In this document: positions 43,579-51,597 of the stretch, piece after piece
How positions within the stretch are numbered: the stretch's first letter is position 1
How the letters are laid out: every line of letters begins with the position of its first letter
Program-made: the position numbers and the translations under genes
DNA from: CAZMNY01 sp964567745
Lineage (GTDB): Bacteria; Planctomycetota; Planctomycetia; Pirellulales; Pirellulaceae
Reading direction: 5' to 3'
Length of the DNA stretch: 64,000 nucleotides
Assembly: GCA_964567745.1 (NCBI GenBank)
Contig: CAZMNY010000006.1
Span: 62,001 to 126,000 of the forward strand
Notes under the pieces: model-generated
What the model saw: the letters and a program-made list of their open reading frames with translations, nothing else
Told to the model about the DNA's origin: nothing
The model's database searches: none

Positions 43579-46092
43579 CTACCTGACATGTCGAAACTCA
43601 CTACTGGCCAGCATCGCCTGGCAAACGCTGAGCCAAGCTTGCATTGCTTGTTCGCTTTCCGATCGCGTTTTGTCACTCTCCAAGAGATCTTGACGACCGG
43701 CAATAAACTGCAGCGCTGCTTCAAGTTCCTCTGAGCTTGGATCGCGAGCAAGAGCGCTGTTGTACAACAGGCCAACTCGCTGAGCGTCATCCAATTCCTT
43801 GCGATCGAGAAGCCGCTGAGCTGTGTCGGAGGCGAACTGAATCATGGTGGGACTGTTCATCAGGAACAGCGACTGCGAGGGAATCGTGGTTTGGTCGCGC
43901 ATTCCAACAAGCGCATTCGGATCGGCAAAATCGAATAGCTGGAACAATTCAGGCAGTGAACCGCGGACGACTGGCAGATACACGCTGCGGTGACGAGTGC
44001 GAATCATCTCGGGAGTTAGTTTGGTCTTGAAGTTGAATTCGTATTCGCTGAAGACGCCGATCTGCTGAATGGGCGAACCCGCGCGTCGCTTGCGATCGAG
44101 CTGTCCGCTCACGGCCAGCAGCGCGTCGCGAAACGGCTCCGCTTCAAGACGCCGAACCGGCATTCGCCACAGTAGGATGTTATCCGGATCGAGCTTGGCG
44201 CCAACCGAGTTTGAATCACTGGCAAGCTGATAAGTTCGCGAGAGCAAGATTTCGCGGATCAGTTTCTTTACCGACCAGTTGCCGTCGACGAATCGATACG
44301 CCAGATAGTCGAGCAGCTGCGGATGCGAGGGGCGAGAGCCGGTCGAACCAAAATCGTCAGGAGTGTCGACGAGTCCGCGACCGAATAGATGAAGCCAAAC
44401 ACGATTGACCATAACGCGAGCCGTAAGCGGGTTCTCCACGCTGCTCAACCACATGGCCAGTTGCAACCTGCCGCTCTCAGCTTCGCCGATCGCAGGCAGT
44501 CCGGAAACCTGGATCGCTCGCAACGCGCCGCGTGGAACTCGCTGGCCCAAGTTGGTCGGCTCGCCTCGAACTCGAATCTCACAGTCCGACGGCTTCAGAT
44601 TGTCGCGAGCCCCCATAGCGAACTCCGGTTGAGGCGGCGGCTTGGCGACCAGTTCCGCCAGCTCCGCGTCCATCGCCTTGATTCGCTCGTCCCAGTCTTT
44701 GATTTCCGCCTCCATTTCGGCGATTTCTTTTTCGAGCGTCTTCTTGTCGGCGTCCGGTTTGGCAAGTTTGCGTTTGCTGTCAGCCACTCTCCGCACAACG
44801 CGATAGCGATCCGAGCGGGCCGTGTTGCGTTTCTGAGTTTGGACCTTAACCGCCTCAAGGTGCTTCGTTGCGGGGCCGATCAACGATTGCGAATCGTCGC
44901 CAATCGGAAGCAGCGCCGCGTCGTTGACGCCTTTGATGCCCATCGGACCAATGCCGTACATCGTGTCCGTGCTGCGGAGGATCCCGGCGAGGCTGTAATA
45001 GTCGGCCGTCGGCACGGGGTCGAATTTATGGTCGTGACATCGAGCACAACTGACAGACAGCCCGAGTATCCCGCGGCAAATGACATCGATCTGTTCGTCG
45101 ATCGTGTCCATCCAAAACAGCTCGCGATTTCGCTCTTCGAGACTCTTCGGTCCCATCGCGAGAAACGCGGTCGCGATCCGTTGCCGGTCACGTTGATTTT
45201 CATCGTCAGCGGGAAGCAGGTCTCCCGCAATCTGTTGCCGAATAAAGTCGTCGTAGGGCAAGTCGCGGTTCAGCGCATCGATGACCCAATCGCGATACCG
45301 CCAGGCGTGATGCCAAGCCATGTTGCGAGCGCGACCATTGCTTTCTGCAAACCTGGCAACGTCCAGCCAATGTCGCCCCCAACGTTCTCCGAAGTGCGGT
45401 GAGTCTAGCAAATAGTCCACGGTGTCTTCCGGCGACGATTTTCGAAAACGAGTCATCTCGTCGGGAGTCGGTGGGAGTCCGATGAGATCGAAGAACAGGC
45501 GTCGCAACAGAACGCGTCGCGGCGCATCGGCAACCGGCGCGAGCCCCTTCGCTTCTTCTCGTTTCGCCTGCACAAATCGATCGAGGTCGCTGCGCGGCCA
45601 CTCGACATCTCGCACCATTGGAATGGAGGGCAAGGTAACTGGCCGGAACGACCAAAACTCGCGAGCCTTCTCGGCATCGATCCTGGTCGCGACGGGATTT
45701 CCATCACGCGGGTCGGGTGCTCCCATTTTGATCCAGTCCGCGAAGTCCTTAATCACCGCCGGTGCCAACTTGTCGTCCGGCGGCATTTCCAATTCGCCCT
45801 CGTGCCGAAGCGCCGCCAACAACAAACTTTGTTCCGGCTTTCCAGGAGCGACAGCGGGACCCGAGTCACCTCCCTGACGCGATCCGGCGCGGGTATCAAG
45901 CTGCAAACCGCCTGCCAACTCGCCTGACTTGACCGCCTCAGCCGAGTGGCATTCGTAACAGTTCTTGATCAGGACGGGCCGGATCTTCCTCTCAAAGAAG
46001 GCAATGTCTTTCGCCGTGTCGGCCGCCAACGATTCAGTTGGAAACGCCAAGCCGAACAAAATCAACATGAACGCGAACCAACAGACAGCCAA
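43579..46092 (-). CDS. PSCyt1/DUF1549/DUF1553 exported cytochrome protein
   Basis: An 837-residue protein in the compact form of the family. Signal peptide FAFMLILFGLAFPTESLAA; CYECH at 45-49; VAPGKPEQSLLLAALRH and MPPDDKLAP from the PSCyt1 domain. DUF1549 follows, with RHWLDVARFAESNGR, NRDLPYDDFIRQQIAGDLLP and a second heme motif VSCARCHDHKFDPVP. A coiled-coil-like stretch around residues 450-485 (KTLEKEIAEMEAEIKDWDER) precedes DUF1553 (PRGALRAIQV, NRVWLHLFGRGLVDTPDDFG). There is no LamG insert, unlike the 55704 and 60537 paralogues. The start is uncertain: TTG at 46092 has a weak ribosome site, and an ATG at 46068 would shorten the leader. The DUF1501 partner follows directly. Confidence 0.9.
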   Translation of the reverse strand: MAVCWFAFMLILFGLAFPTESLAADTAKDIAFFERKIRPVLIKNCYECHSAEAVKSGELAGGLQLDTRAGSRQGGDSGPAVAPGKPEQSLLLAALRHEGELEMPPDDKLAPAVIKDFADWIKMGAPDPRDGNPVATRIDAEKAREFWSFRPVTLPSIPMVRDVEWPRSDLDRFVQAKREEAKGLAPVADAPRRVLLRRLFFDLIGLPPTPDEMTRFRKSSPEDTVDYLLDSPHFGERWGRHWLDVARFAESNGRARNMAWHHAWRYRDWVIDALNRDLPYDDFIRQQIAGDLLPADDENQRDRQRIATAFLAMGPKSLEERNRELFWMDTIDEQIDVICRGILGLSVSCARCHDHKFDPVPTADYYSLAGILRSTDTMYGIGPMGIKGVNDAALLPIGDDSQSLIGPATKHLEAVKVQTQKRNTARSDRYRVVRRVADSKRKLAKPDADKKTLEKEIAEMEAEIKDWDERIKAMDAELAELVAKPPPQPEFAMGARDNLKPSDCEIRVRGEPTNLGQRVPRGALRAIQVSGLPAIGEAESGRLQLAMWLSSVENPLTARVMVNRVWLHLFGRGLVDTPDDFGSTGSRPSHPQLLDYLAYRFVDGNWSVKKLIREILLSRTYQLASDSNSVGAKLDPDNILLWRMPVRRLEAEPFRDALLAVSGQLDRKRRAGSPIQQIGVFSEYEFNFKTKLTPEMIRTRHRSVYLPVVRGSLPELFQLFDFADPNALVGMRDQTTIPSQSLFLMNSPTMIQFASDTAQRLLDRKELDDAQRVGLLYNSALARDPSSEELEAALQFIAGRQDLLESDKTRSESEQAMQAWLSVCQAMLASSEFRHVR

Positions 46093-46264
46093 GGAATCCC
46101 GGTACAGGAGGCGGCGTCGTTGATTGGATAGTCTTGATATTGTTGAGTCCTCGGGCCGTCATGCGATTCAATTCGCCAACGCAAATCATACCACGAACGA
46201 TCGAACTCGCGCCAGCCAACTTTTCGGCTTCATGCTCTGAGATGATAAGCTAACCGCAACGATA

Positions 46265-46734
46265 GTGGCGGCACGGCACATGGTGGCTACACGTCCGTTA
46301 GCGTCGAGCGTTCAAATGCAACTCATAAAGTGGTGCGCCGTCCCAGCCTCTGTTCTTGTCGCCGCCTTCGAGTTGGCCGTTACGAGTCAGTTTGACTCCA
46401 CGCCTATTTCAATTCTTTACGCATTCTCGAGCTTGGCTGCGCTCTACCTCTGGCGGCGGGCAACTTACGGCCTCGCCGGATCAATCAAGAACGTCGACTT
46501 CAAATGCTCCCGAGAGGCAACAGACTGTCAGAACGATTCTTGCAGTCGCATTGGCATCAATCTTTCATACTGATGTCGTGCGCATTTCTCGTTCTCTTGT
46601 TGACGCGCGCAGCACGTACTGCGACAAGCTTTGGCTTGGCGTTCACTATCGTGGTCTGGTGCTCCATCGTCAAGTTTGGCGCAACAAACGTACTCACGCA
46701 CCACTACTTGCTACGAACACATCGCTCCGACTAG
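46265..46734 (+). other. Short membrane-protein-like frames, possibly a broken gene
   Basis: Two overlapping frames encode hydrophobic helices. From about 46316 one reads QLIKWCAVPASVLVAAFELA, then ISILYAFSSLAALYLWRRA, and from about 46504 another reads FILMSCAFLVLLLT, then FGLAFTIVVWCSIVKFG. The frames differ, and each loses membrane character where the other gains it, as expected if one multi-pass membrane gene had suffered a frameshift. I recognise no family. It lies between the divergent promoter region of the minus cytochrome operon and the small frame at 46855. Confidence 0.3.
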
Positions 46735-46854
46735 TCTTGCGGGCCGACGGACGTATACAACTTTCTCTTCATGCCTTATCGTGCTTTTTTGTGGCCATCT
46801 CCGTCTACGAGAAGGACGAGCCGCGAATAGCACGAGAATCGACGAAGAGAAGAT

Positions 46855-47096
46855 ATGCCAATGGCCACATCGGGCAACGCGGCCCTGGTGCCTTCGCTTT
46901 TGAACCTGATTCACCGACACGAGGCGAGAATCTGAATCGCTGGATCGAGCGGACGGGAGACCCTGGGCCGGAAAGCCCCGAGGTCTATGTGCTGGAGACA
47001 GAGGACCAAATGAAGTCGACGCGAAACAAGACGGCTCGCGAAATCTACCGGAAGAACTCCGAACTGTACAAACGCTGGGCCCGCGAGGGCAAGTGA
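46855..47096 (+). pseudogene. Small soluble protein interrupted by a frameshift
   Basis: An ATG at 46855 with ribosome site gaagagaag opens MPMATSGNAALVPSLLNLIH, then RHEARI and stop at 46935. Shifting to the next frame near 46925 continues as ENLNRWIERTGDPGPESPEV, a charged stretch, and REIYRKNSELYKRWAREGK, ending at 47096. Both pieces look like one roughly 80-residue protein; neither alone does. It may be a true mutation, a sequencing error or a programmed shift. No family recognised. Confidence 0.38.
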
Positions 47097-47152
47097 TGCG
47101 ACTCGTGTCGGACTCGGATGACGGTTCTTTGGAAGGCCAACCGCATACTGGT

Positions 47153-47644
47153 TCAACTTGCGCCCGAACTCGCATCACCGTCGCGCTCGAGCAATGTCTT
47201 GACCATCGCGATTTGTCCCAAATGATAGTGACAATGTTCGACCGGCCCTTGTAGACATCGAAAGTACGTGCCGTATTTTTCCTCAACGAAGAATTCCGAT
47301 AGCTGGTCGTCCGGCATGCGCTCGACTAGGGACGCCAGCTCTTCCGCTTCCGACCATGTTTTGTCTTTGAGATTCTCCCAGTCTCTCGCCGACTCGACGG
47401 GCGGGGAATCGAAACTAAGTTCGTCTTTGGCGTCGAGCGTTCCGCCACGCAGCACCTGAATCGTGGCAGCAACGTAATAGTTCATGTGGAAGACCAGAGT
47501 CGCAATCGAGTGAAACGATCCGACTCGTGCTGTCGCCTGCCGCCAAGTCACGTCGGCGAGCTTGGCCTTGAGATTCGCCCCCGTCCAATTGGCGCCGAAG
47601 TGAACGTCTATAAGATGTTTCGCGATTTGCTCGGTGTTCTTCAT
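47153..47644 (-). CDS. DinB-like four-helix-bundle protein
   Basis: A 163-residue cytoplasmic protein from the ATG at 47644 (gtggag ribosome site); the frame is open to a GTG at 47704. It is mainly helical, with histidines placed as in DinB/DUF1572-type metal-binding bundles: GSFHSIATLVFHMNYYVAAT in helix 2 and GPVEHCHYHLGQIAMVKTLL in the last helix. Many such proteins are damage-inducible or thiol-transferase relatives, but function cannot be assigned. It faces away from the secreted hydrolase gene at 47809, so their promoters share 47645-47808. Confidence 0.82.
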   Translation of the reverse strand: MKNTEQIAKHLIDVHFGANWTGANLKAKLADVTWRQATARVGSFHSIATLVFHMNYYVAATIQVLRGGTLDAKDELSFDSPPVESARDWENLKDKTWSEAEELASLVERMPDDQLSEFFVEEKYGTYFRCLQGPVEHCHYHLGQIAMVKTLLERDGDASSGAS

Positions 47645-47808
47645 GGCTCCACTTCTTTCCTCGGTCTTGCCGCCAGTGGCTTGCCAGCCCCTCGTTTCAC
47701 CCACGTCCGCTCCCGCCCTAGGCTACAATGCACAACGCTCTGAGCGTGACGAATGGAGAATTCAAAACAAACGGACGGCTCCCCTTTTTTCTTTCCAGGA
47801 TTGAATCG

Positions 47809-49164
47809 ATGCTTCTACGTCTTTTGCCAACTTGTTGTCGTGTTGCGGTCTTGTTGCTTGCTTTGCCGGCGACGCTGTTGGCTCAAAACTCGCCGTACGA
47901 CGTTTTTCCAGACGCGGCCCCGCCCTATTACCGAGTTCGATATGAAGCGTCGGAGCAAGCGGGCAAACTGCCGTACTCGGTTAATTACACGATTTGGATT
48001 CCTGAGAATGTGAAGACGCTTCGCGGCGTGGTGGTTCACCAGCACGGTTGCGGCGAGGGGTCGTGTAAGTCGGGATTGACGGGCGCTTACGACCTGCACT
48101 GGCAAGCGTTGGCCAAGAAGCACGACTGCGCTCTGCTGGCCCCATCGTACGAGCAGCCTCAAGGCGCCGACTGCCAACAGTGGTGCGATCCCAGAAATGG
48201 ATCTGCGGAGACGTTTCAGCGATGCCTCGAAGATTTTGGCGCCAAATCGAGTCACCCGGAATTGGCGAGGGCGCCATGGGCTCTTTGGGGGCACAGCGGT
48301 GGCGGCCATTGGGCGGGCGGCATGGTGATGCTCAGCCCAGAGCGAGTTGCCGCGGCGTGGCTCCGTTCCGGCGTGCCGCTTCTCTTACCCAACCCGAAAC
48401 GGCCGACGATAAAGGCCCACACCTTGCCGAAGGCGGCGCTCGCCGTTCCGATGATGTGCAACCCAGGCACGAAGGAAGGCGTGACGGTTAAGGATGGTCG
48501 GTTCGCCGGAGTCTGGCCAGCCAACGAGGCGTTCTTCGACGCGGTGCGAGGCAAAGGAGGATTGCTCGGCGTGGCCGTCGATCCGCTGACGGCTCATGAG
48601 TGCGGCAACCAACGCTACCTCGCCATTCCTTGGCTCGACGCTTGCCTGACGATGCGAATTCCGGATAAGGTCGGCGAGTCGCTCAAGCCCATTTCAACGA
48701 AGCACGCATGGCTCGCTGGCCCGACTGATTTCAAGGCAGTCCCAGCGACCGAGTACGCCGGGGATCCGCTCAAGGCAGGATTTCTACTGAACGAGTCGGT
48801 TGCGAAGAAGTGGATGCAATACGTCAGCGACACCAAGGTCGCAGACAACTCCGCCCCTCCTGCGCCGACTGACTTGCGTGTTGACGGCAACAAGTTGAGC
48901 TGGCGAGCCGAAGCCGATCTGGAAAGCGGGCTCGCCGGTTTCATTATCGAACGCGATGGCAAGTTACTGGCTCGAGTCCCTGAACGCGGAGTGAACCGAT
49001 TCGGCCGGCCCATTTTTCAAAACCTGCTTTACAGCGACACCCCAACTCAGCCCTTGGTCCCGATGCAATTCACCGACGCCAAAGCCGAGCCAGGCGCGAA
49101 GCACGTCTATCGTGTGATGGCTGAAAACACGGTCGGCTTGAAGTCCAAACCGACATCGCAATAG
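47809..49164 (+). CDS. Secreted alpha/beta-hydrolase-like protein with C-terminal beta domain
   Basis: From the ATG at 47809 (agga nine bases before) the protein has 451 residues. Signal peptide VAVLLLALPATLLAQN; an alpha/beta-hydrolase core with YTIWIPENVKTLRGVVVHQH, CALLAPSYEQPQGADCQQW, a nucleophile elbow ALWGHSGGGHWAG and a candidate histidine in DPLTAHECGNQ. Several cysteines (CGEGSC, DCQQWC) may form disulfides after export. The last 90 residues (APPAPTDLRVDGNKLSWRAE to YRVMAENTVGLKSKP) form a fibronectin-III-like domain. It resembles polyhydroxyalkanoate-depolymerase or feruloyl-esterase type exported hydrolases, but I cannot name the substrate. An earlier start at 47728 lacks a leader. 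Confidence 0.82.
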   Translation: MLLRLLPTCCRVAVLLLALPATLLAQNSPYDVFPDAAPPYYRVRYEASEQAGKLPYSVNYTIWIPENVKTLRGVVVHQHGCGEGSCKSGLTGAYDLHWQALAKKHDCALLAPSYEQPQGADCQQWCDPRNGSAETFQRCLEDFGAKSSHPELARAPWALWGHSGGGHWAGGMVMLSPERVAAAWLRSGVPLLLPNPKRPTIKAHTLPKAALAVPMMCNPGTKEGVTVKDGRFAGVWPANEAFFDAVRGKGGLLGVAVDPLTAHECGNQRYLAIPWLDACLTMRIPDKVGESLKPISTKHAWLAGPTDFKAVPATEYAGDPLKAGFLLNESVAKKWMQYVSDTKVADNSAPPAPTDLRVDGNKLSWRAEADLESGLAGFIIERDGKLLARVPERGVNRFGRPIFQNLLYSDTPTQPLVPMQFTDAKAEPGAKHVYRVMAENTVGLKSKPTSQ

Positions 49165-49201
49165 AATTCTCCAGACCAAGAGAAAGAACAACACGCTCGA
49201 C

Positions 49202-50047
49202 CTAAACACCCTCAAATAACTCAGTCGAGAAATATCGCTCCATCCGATCTGGGAACACAGTGACGATTTGAGCGTCTGCGCCGAGCTGCTCGGCCGCCTG
49301 GAGGGCGGCTTGATAATTCAAGCCCGAACTCGGGCCGACTGGGAATCCTTTGCGAATCAATTCGCGAGTTGCTTTGAGAGCCAGGCTGTCGTCAACCTCA
49401 AGCTCCACCAGGCCGGTCAAGTCGTCGTCGCGATAGATTTGCGAAAGCCCGTCGACGACGCCCGGAATGCGACTGCTGAAGCTGCAACATTCAGCCTCGC
49501 TCAGCGCGCCGCCCGCAGTGGGCCTGGCGGCGAATGGAGTGATGCGGCAGCCGAAATCGACGAAGCCCTCGTACAGTCCACCAACGTCCCACCCGTGCCA
49601 ACTCCGCTGACCACGGCGTCCACGTCGGCCGACGGCAGTTGACGAATGATTTCACGAGCCGTCTCGTGGCGATGCGGGATTGTCGGGATTCGAAAATTGG
49701 CGAGGCAAGAACGCACCCGACTGTTTCGCCCGTTCCTCCGCCGCATTCAACGCGCCCTGCAGGCCGTCCTCGCGAGGCGTAAAGACCACATCGCCGCCAT
49801 ACGCTCGAATCATCAGAACGCGTTCGTTGCTGACGCCTTCCGGCATAACGGCGGCAAATTGAAGTCCCAATTTCGCGCAGGCCAACGCCATAGCAATGGC
49901 CAGGACCTCGCGAGCGGGTGGCGTCGGAATGGCGGCGATGTTTTGACGAGTGGAACTATCCGACGTAAATAGACGCGTCGCGCAACATGTCACGCTAAGT
50001 CCCAACCGTTGGAGCTTGGCCTGAGACGCGCTAATTCGCGATCCCAA
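49202..50047 (-). pseudogene. Frameshifted, 5'-truncated cysteine synthase-type gene
   Basis: Minus-strand pieces of a PLP-dependent cysteine synthase lie in order but in different frames. The first is IAMALACAKLGLQFAAVMPE with RAYGGDVVFTPREDGLQGAL, to about 49690. Next is HRHETAREIIRQLP...VSGVGTGGTLV, to about 49570. After another shift comes GLYEGFVDFG...SQIYRDDDLTGLVELEVDDS, then GFPVGPSSGLNYQAALQAAE and a normal end ERYFSTELFEGV at 49202. The N-terminal substrate-binding lobe and the PLP lysine segment are not found upstream. At least two frameshifts plus the truncation make a functional enzyme very unlikely. Confidence 0.85.
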
Positions 50048-50051
50048 TCTT

Positions 50052-50480
50052 TTGCGGCTTGTGCGAGCTCACGACGGACCAGACTTCGCCTGTTTCGCCG
50101 CCGTCGCCGCCGGCCTTTCGAATCCCGTACGGTACTGGCCCTTCGTCGTGGAAGTCTTGTGCCTGGTGCAACTGCTCTACGCGCTTCGGTTGGCAATGCA
50201 GGCACCGTCAGAACGCAACTTCCCCTTCGTTGCGTTCGTGTTCACCGGTGTCTACTTGATGATCACCCGACACGAATTGGACTGGAATCCCACCAGGGCA
50301 ATCCTGGTTCGAGTGCAAGATTTATTGCATCCGGTCGCAGATGTCGCTGTCCTCGCTGAGTGGCTGCTGTTATTCGACGCTGTCGGGAAGTATGGAATTG
50401 CGATGCTCGGCGCGACGCTCGTTTACTTAGCTTCGTCGACTCTATGTCAAAAAAAAGACCGCCAGGTTGGCGGGGAATGA
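50052..50480 (+). CDS. Possible small membrane protein, doubtful
   Basis: An open frame of up to 142 residues (TTG at 50052) with three or four hydrophobic segments: YWPFVVEVLCLVQLLYALRL, FPFVAFVFTGVYLMI, ADVAVLAEWLLLFDAV and YGIAMLGATLVYLA. I recognise no family. Against it: no good start or ribosome site, an N-terminus abutting the broken end of the cysteine synthase pseudogene, and a tail that coincides with a minus-strand terminator hairpin. It could be the end of a gene joined here by the rearrangement that truncated the pseudogene. Confidence 0.4.
   Translation: MRLVRAHDGPDFACFAAVAAGLSNPVRYWPFVVEVLCLVQLLYALRLAMQAPSERNFPFVAFVFTGVYLMITRHELDWNPTRAILVRVQDLLHPVADVAVLAEWLLLFDAVGKYGIAMLGATLVYLASSTLCQKKDRQVGGE
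50449..50473 (-). terminator. Rho-independent terminator, minus strand
   Basis: Read on the minus strand: a perfect 6-bp GC-rich stem (ccgcca, loop acc, tggcgg; 50473-50459), then tc and eight T (50456-50449). It lies about 110 bases beyond the stop of the GDPD gene and would end that transcript. It is the clearest intrinsic terminator in the window. Confidence 0.75.
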
Positions 50481-50583
50481 GCCGTGATTTAGCTGCTTAC
50501 TCTCATACACCGAACGAGCAAGCTCGTTGAGGTCTTGGGGTAACGAGACGTCGCTGTTAGCTGCTCTGTCGGGTCCGGCCGCG

Positions 50584-51408
50584 CTATTTGCCATCTGTTT
50601 TCGAACGCCGAAGCGTGGTTTTCAAGTTCAAGGGATAATCGGTCAAGATGGCGTCGATGCCGGCGCTCGTGACTTGGTGCCAATTGTCGGCGACGTTGCC
50701 GCTGACAGTTGCACCGGCAATGAACGCCCGCTTGTTAGCCCGATGCACGGCATCCATCTCGTCTCGACTTGGAAGGTAACGCACATAGACCCAATCGGCG
50801 TTGCGAGCCGCCAGGGCTTTGGAAAATTCCGCCCGGTTGTTAGCCACAGCAGCAGTATGGGCGTCGCTCGAAACGTTCTTAATCTGTTTCCGTAATTGTG
50901 GATCGGCAATGGTCCTGCCGATGAACAGCAACAAATCAAGCACCTTATATTGCTCAGCCAGACGCACAACATCCGAACCAACGTCTTCAGCTTTGAGATC
51001 GACGGCAATCAATACATCGTGCTGCCGATATTCCGCGACGAGCGAAAGCACTTCTGCCACCGTCGGAATTCGCTCACAGGCAAACTTCGCATCGAACCAG
51101 CTGCCGGCATCGAGTGCGCGGAGTTCTGCGAGTGTCAACTCGGCAACCTTGCCGGTTCCGTTCGTCGTACGATCTACCGTACTGTCATGGATGCACACCA
51201 AATGGCCATCCTTGGTTCGTTCAACATCAAACTCAAAACCGACGCGTAGCTCAAGACATGCCCGAAAATTCGCCAGCGTATTCTCAGGCGAATAACGGAG
51301 TAGCCCGCGGTGAGCGACGATGAGTGGCTGCGATTCCTCGCCACTCGCAACCGTGTGCAAGAACATTACGCACAGCGCCGCGACAAAGACGCGTCGAAGT
51401 TGGGTCAT
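50584..51408 (-). CDS. Glycerophosphodiester phosphodiesterase, exported
   Basis: From the ATG at 51408 (gagga nine bases upstream) the protein has 274 residues with signal peptide VFVAALCVMFLHTVASG. The GDPD TIM-barrel motifs are complete: IVAHRGLLRYSPENTLANF with the first catalytic histidine, FEFDVERTKDGHLVCIHD with the metal-binding Glu/Asp and second histidine, DRTTNGTGKV, VLIAVDLKAED and GIDAILTDYPLNL at the end. It hydrolyses glycerophosphodiesters to glycerol-3-phosphate and an alcohol, here in the periplasm, and probably scavenges phosphate or lipid head groups. It stands alone, transcribed away from the sialidase-like gene and ended by the hairpin at 50449-50473. Confidence 0.92.
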   Translation of the reverse strand: MTQLRRVFVAALCVMFLHTVASGEESQPLIVAHRGLLRYSPENTLANFRACLELRVGFEFDVERTKDGHLVCIHDSTVDRTTNGTGKVAELTLAELRALDAGSWFDAKFACERIPTVAEVLSLVAEYRQHDVLIAVDLKAEDVGSDVVRLAEQYKVLDLLLFIGRTIADPQLRKQIKNVSSDAHTAAVANNRAEFSKALAARNADWVYVRYLPSRDEMDAVHRANKRAFIAGATVSGNVADNWHQVTSAGIDAILTDYPLNLKTTLRRSKTDGK

Positions 51409-51597
51409 GATTCGCTTCCTCTCAAGTGACAATGGCCTTCTCGCCTCAGCCCACTTCACAAATTGATTTCGAGTCTCTGTTCAACTCAAATATGCCGATG
51501 CGATCTTAACACGTCGCACGAGTCGAGTCTTATCGATTTTGATGTGGGGCTAACCGCTTGTCACCCGACGCGCAAAACTGAATTAAGAGCTGATGAT

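Noticed and set aside
46356..47096. 246-residue single frame on the plus strand
   Set aside because: Its middle part lacks protein-like character, and the better ribosome site and hydrophobic segments lie in other frames; treated as two broken pieces.
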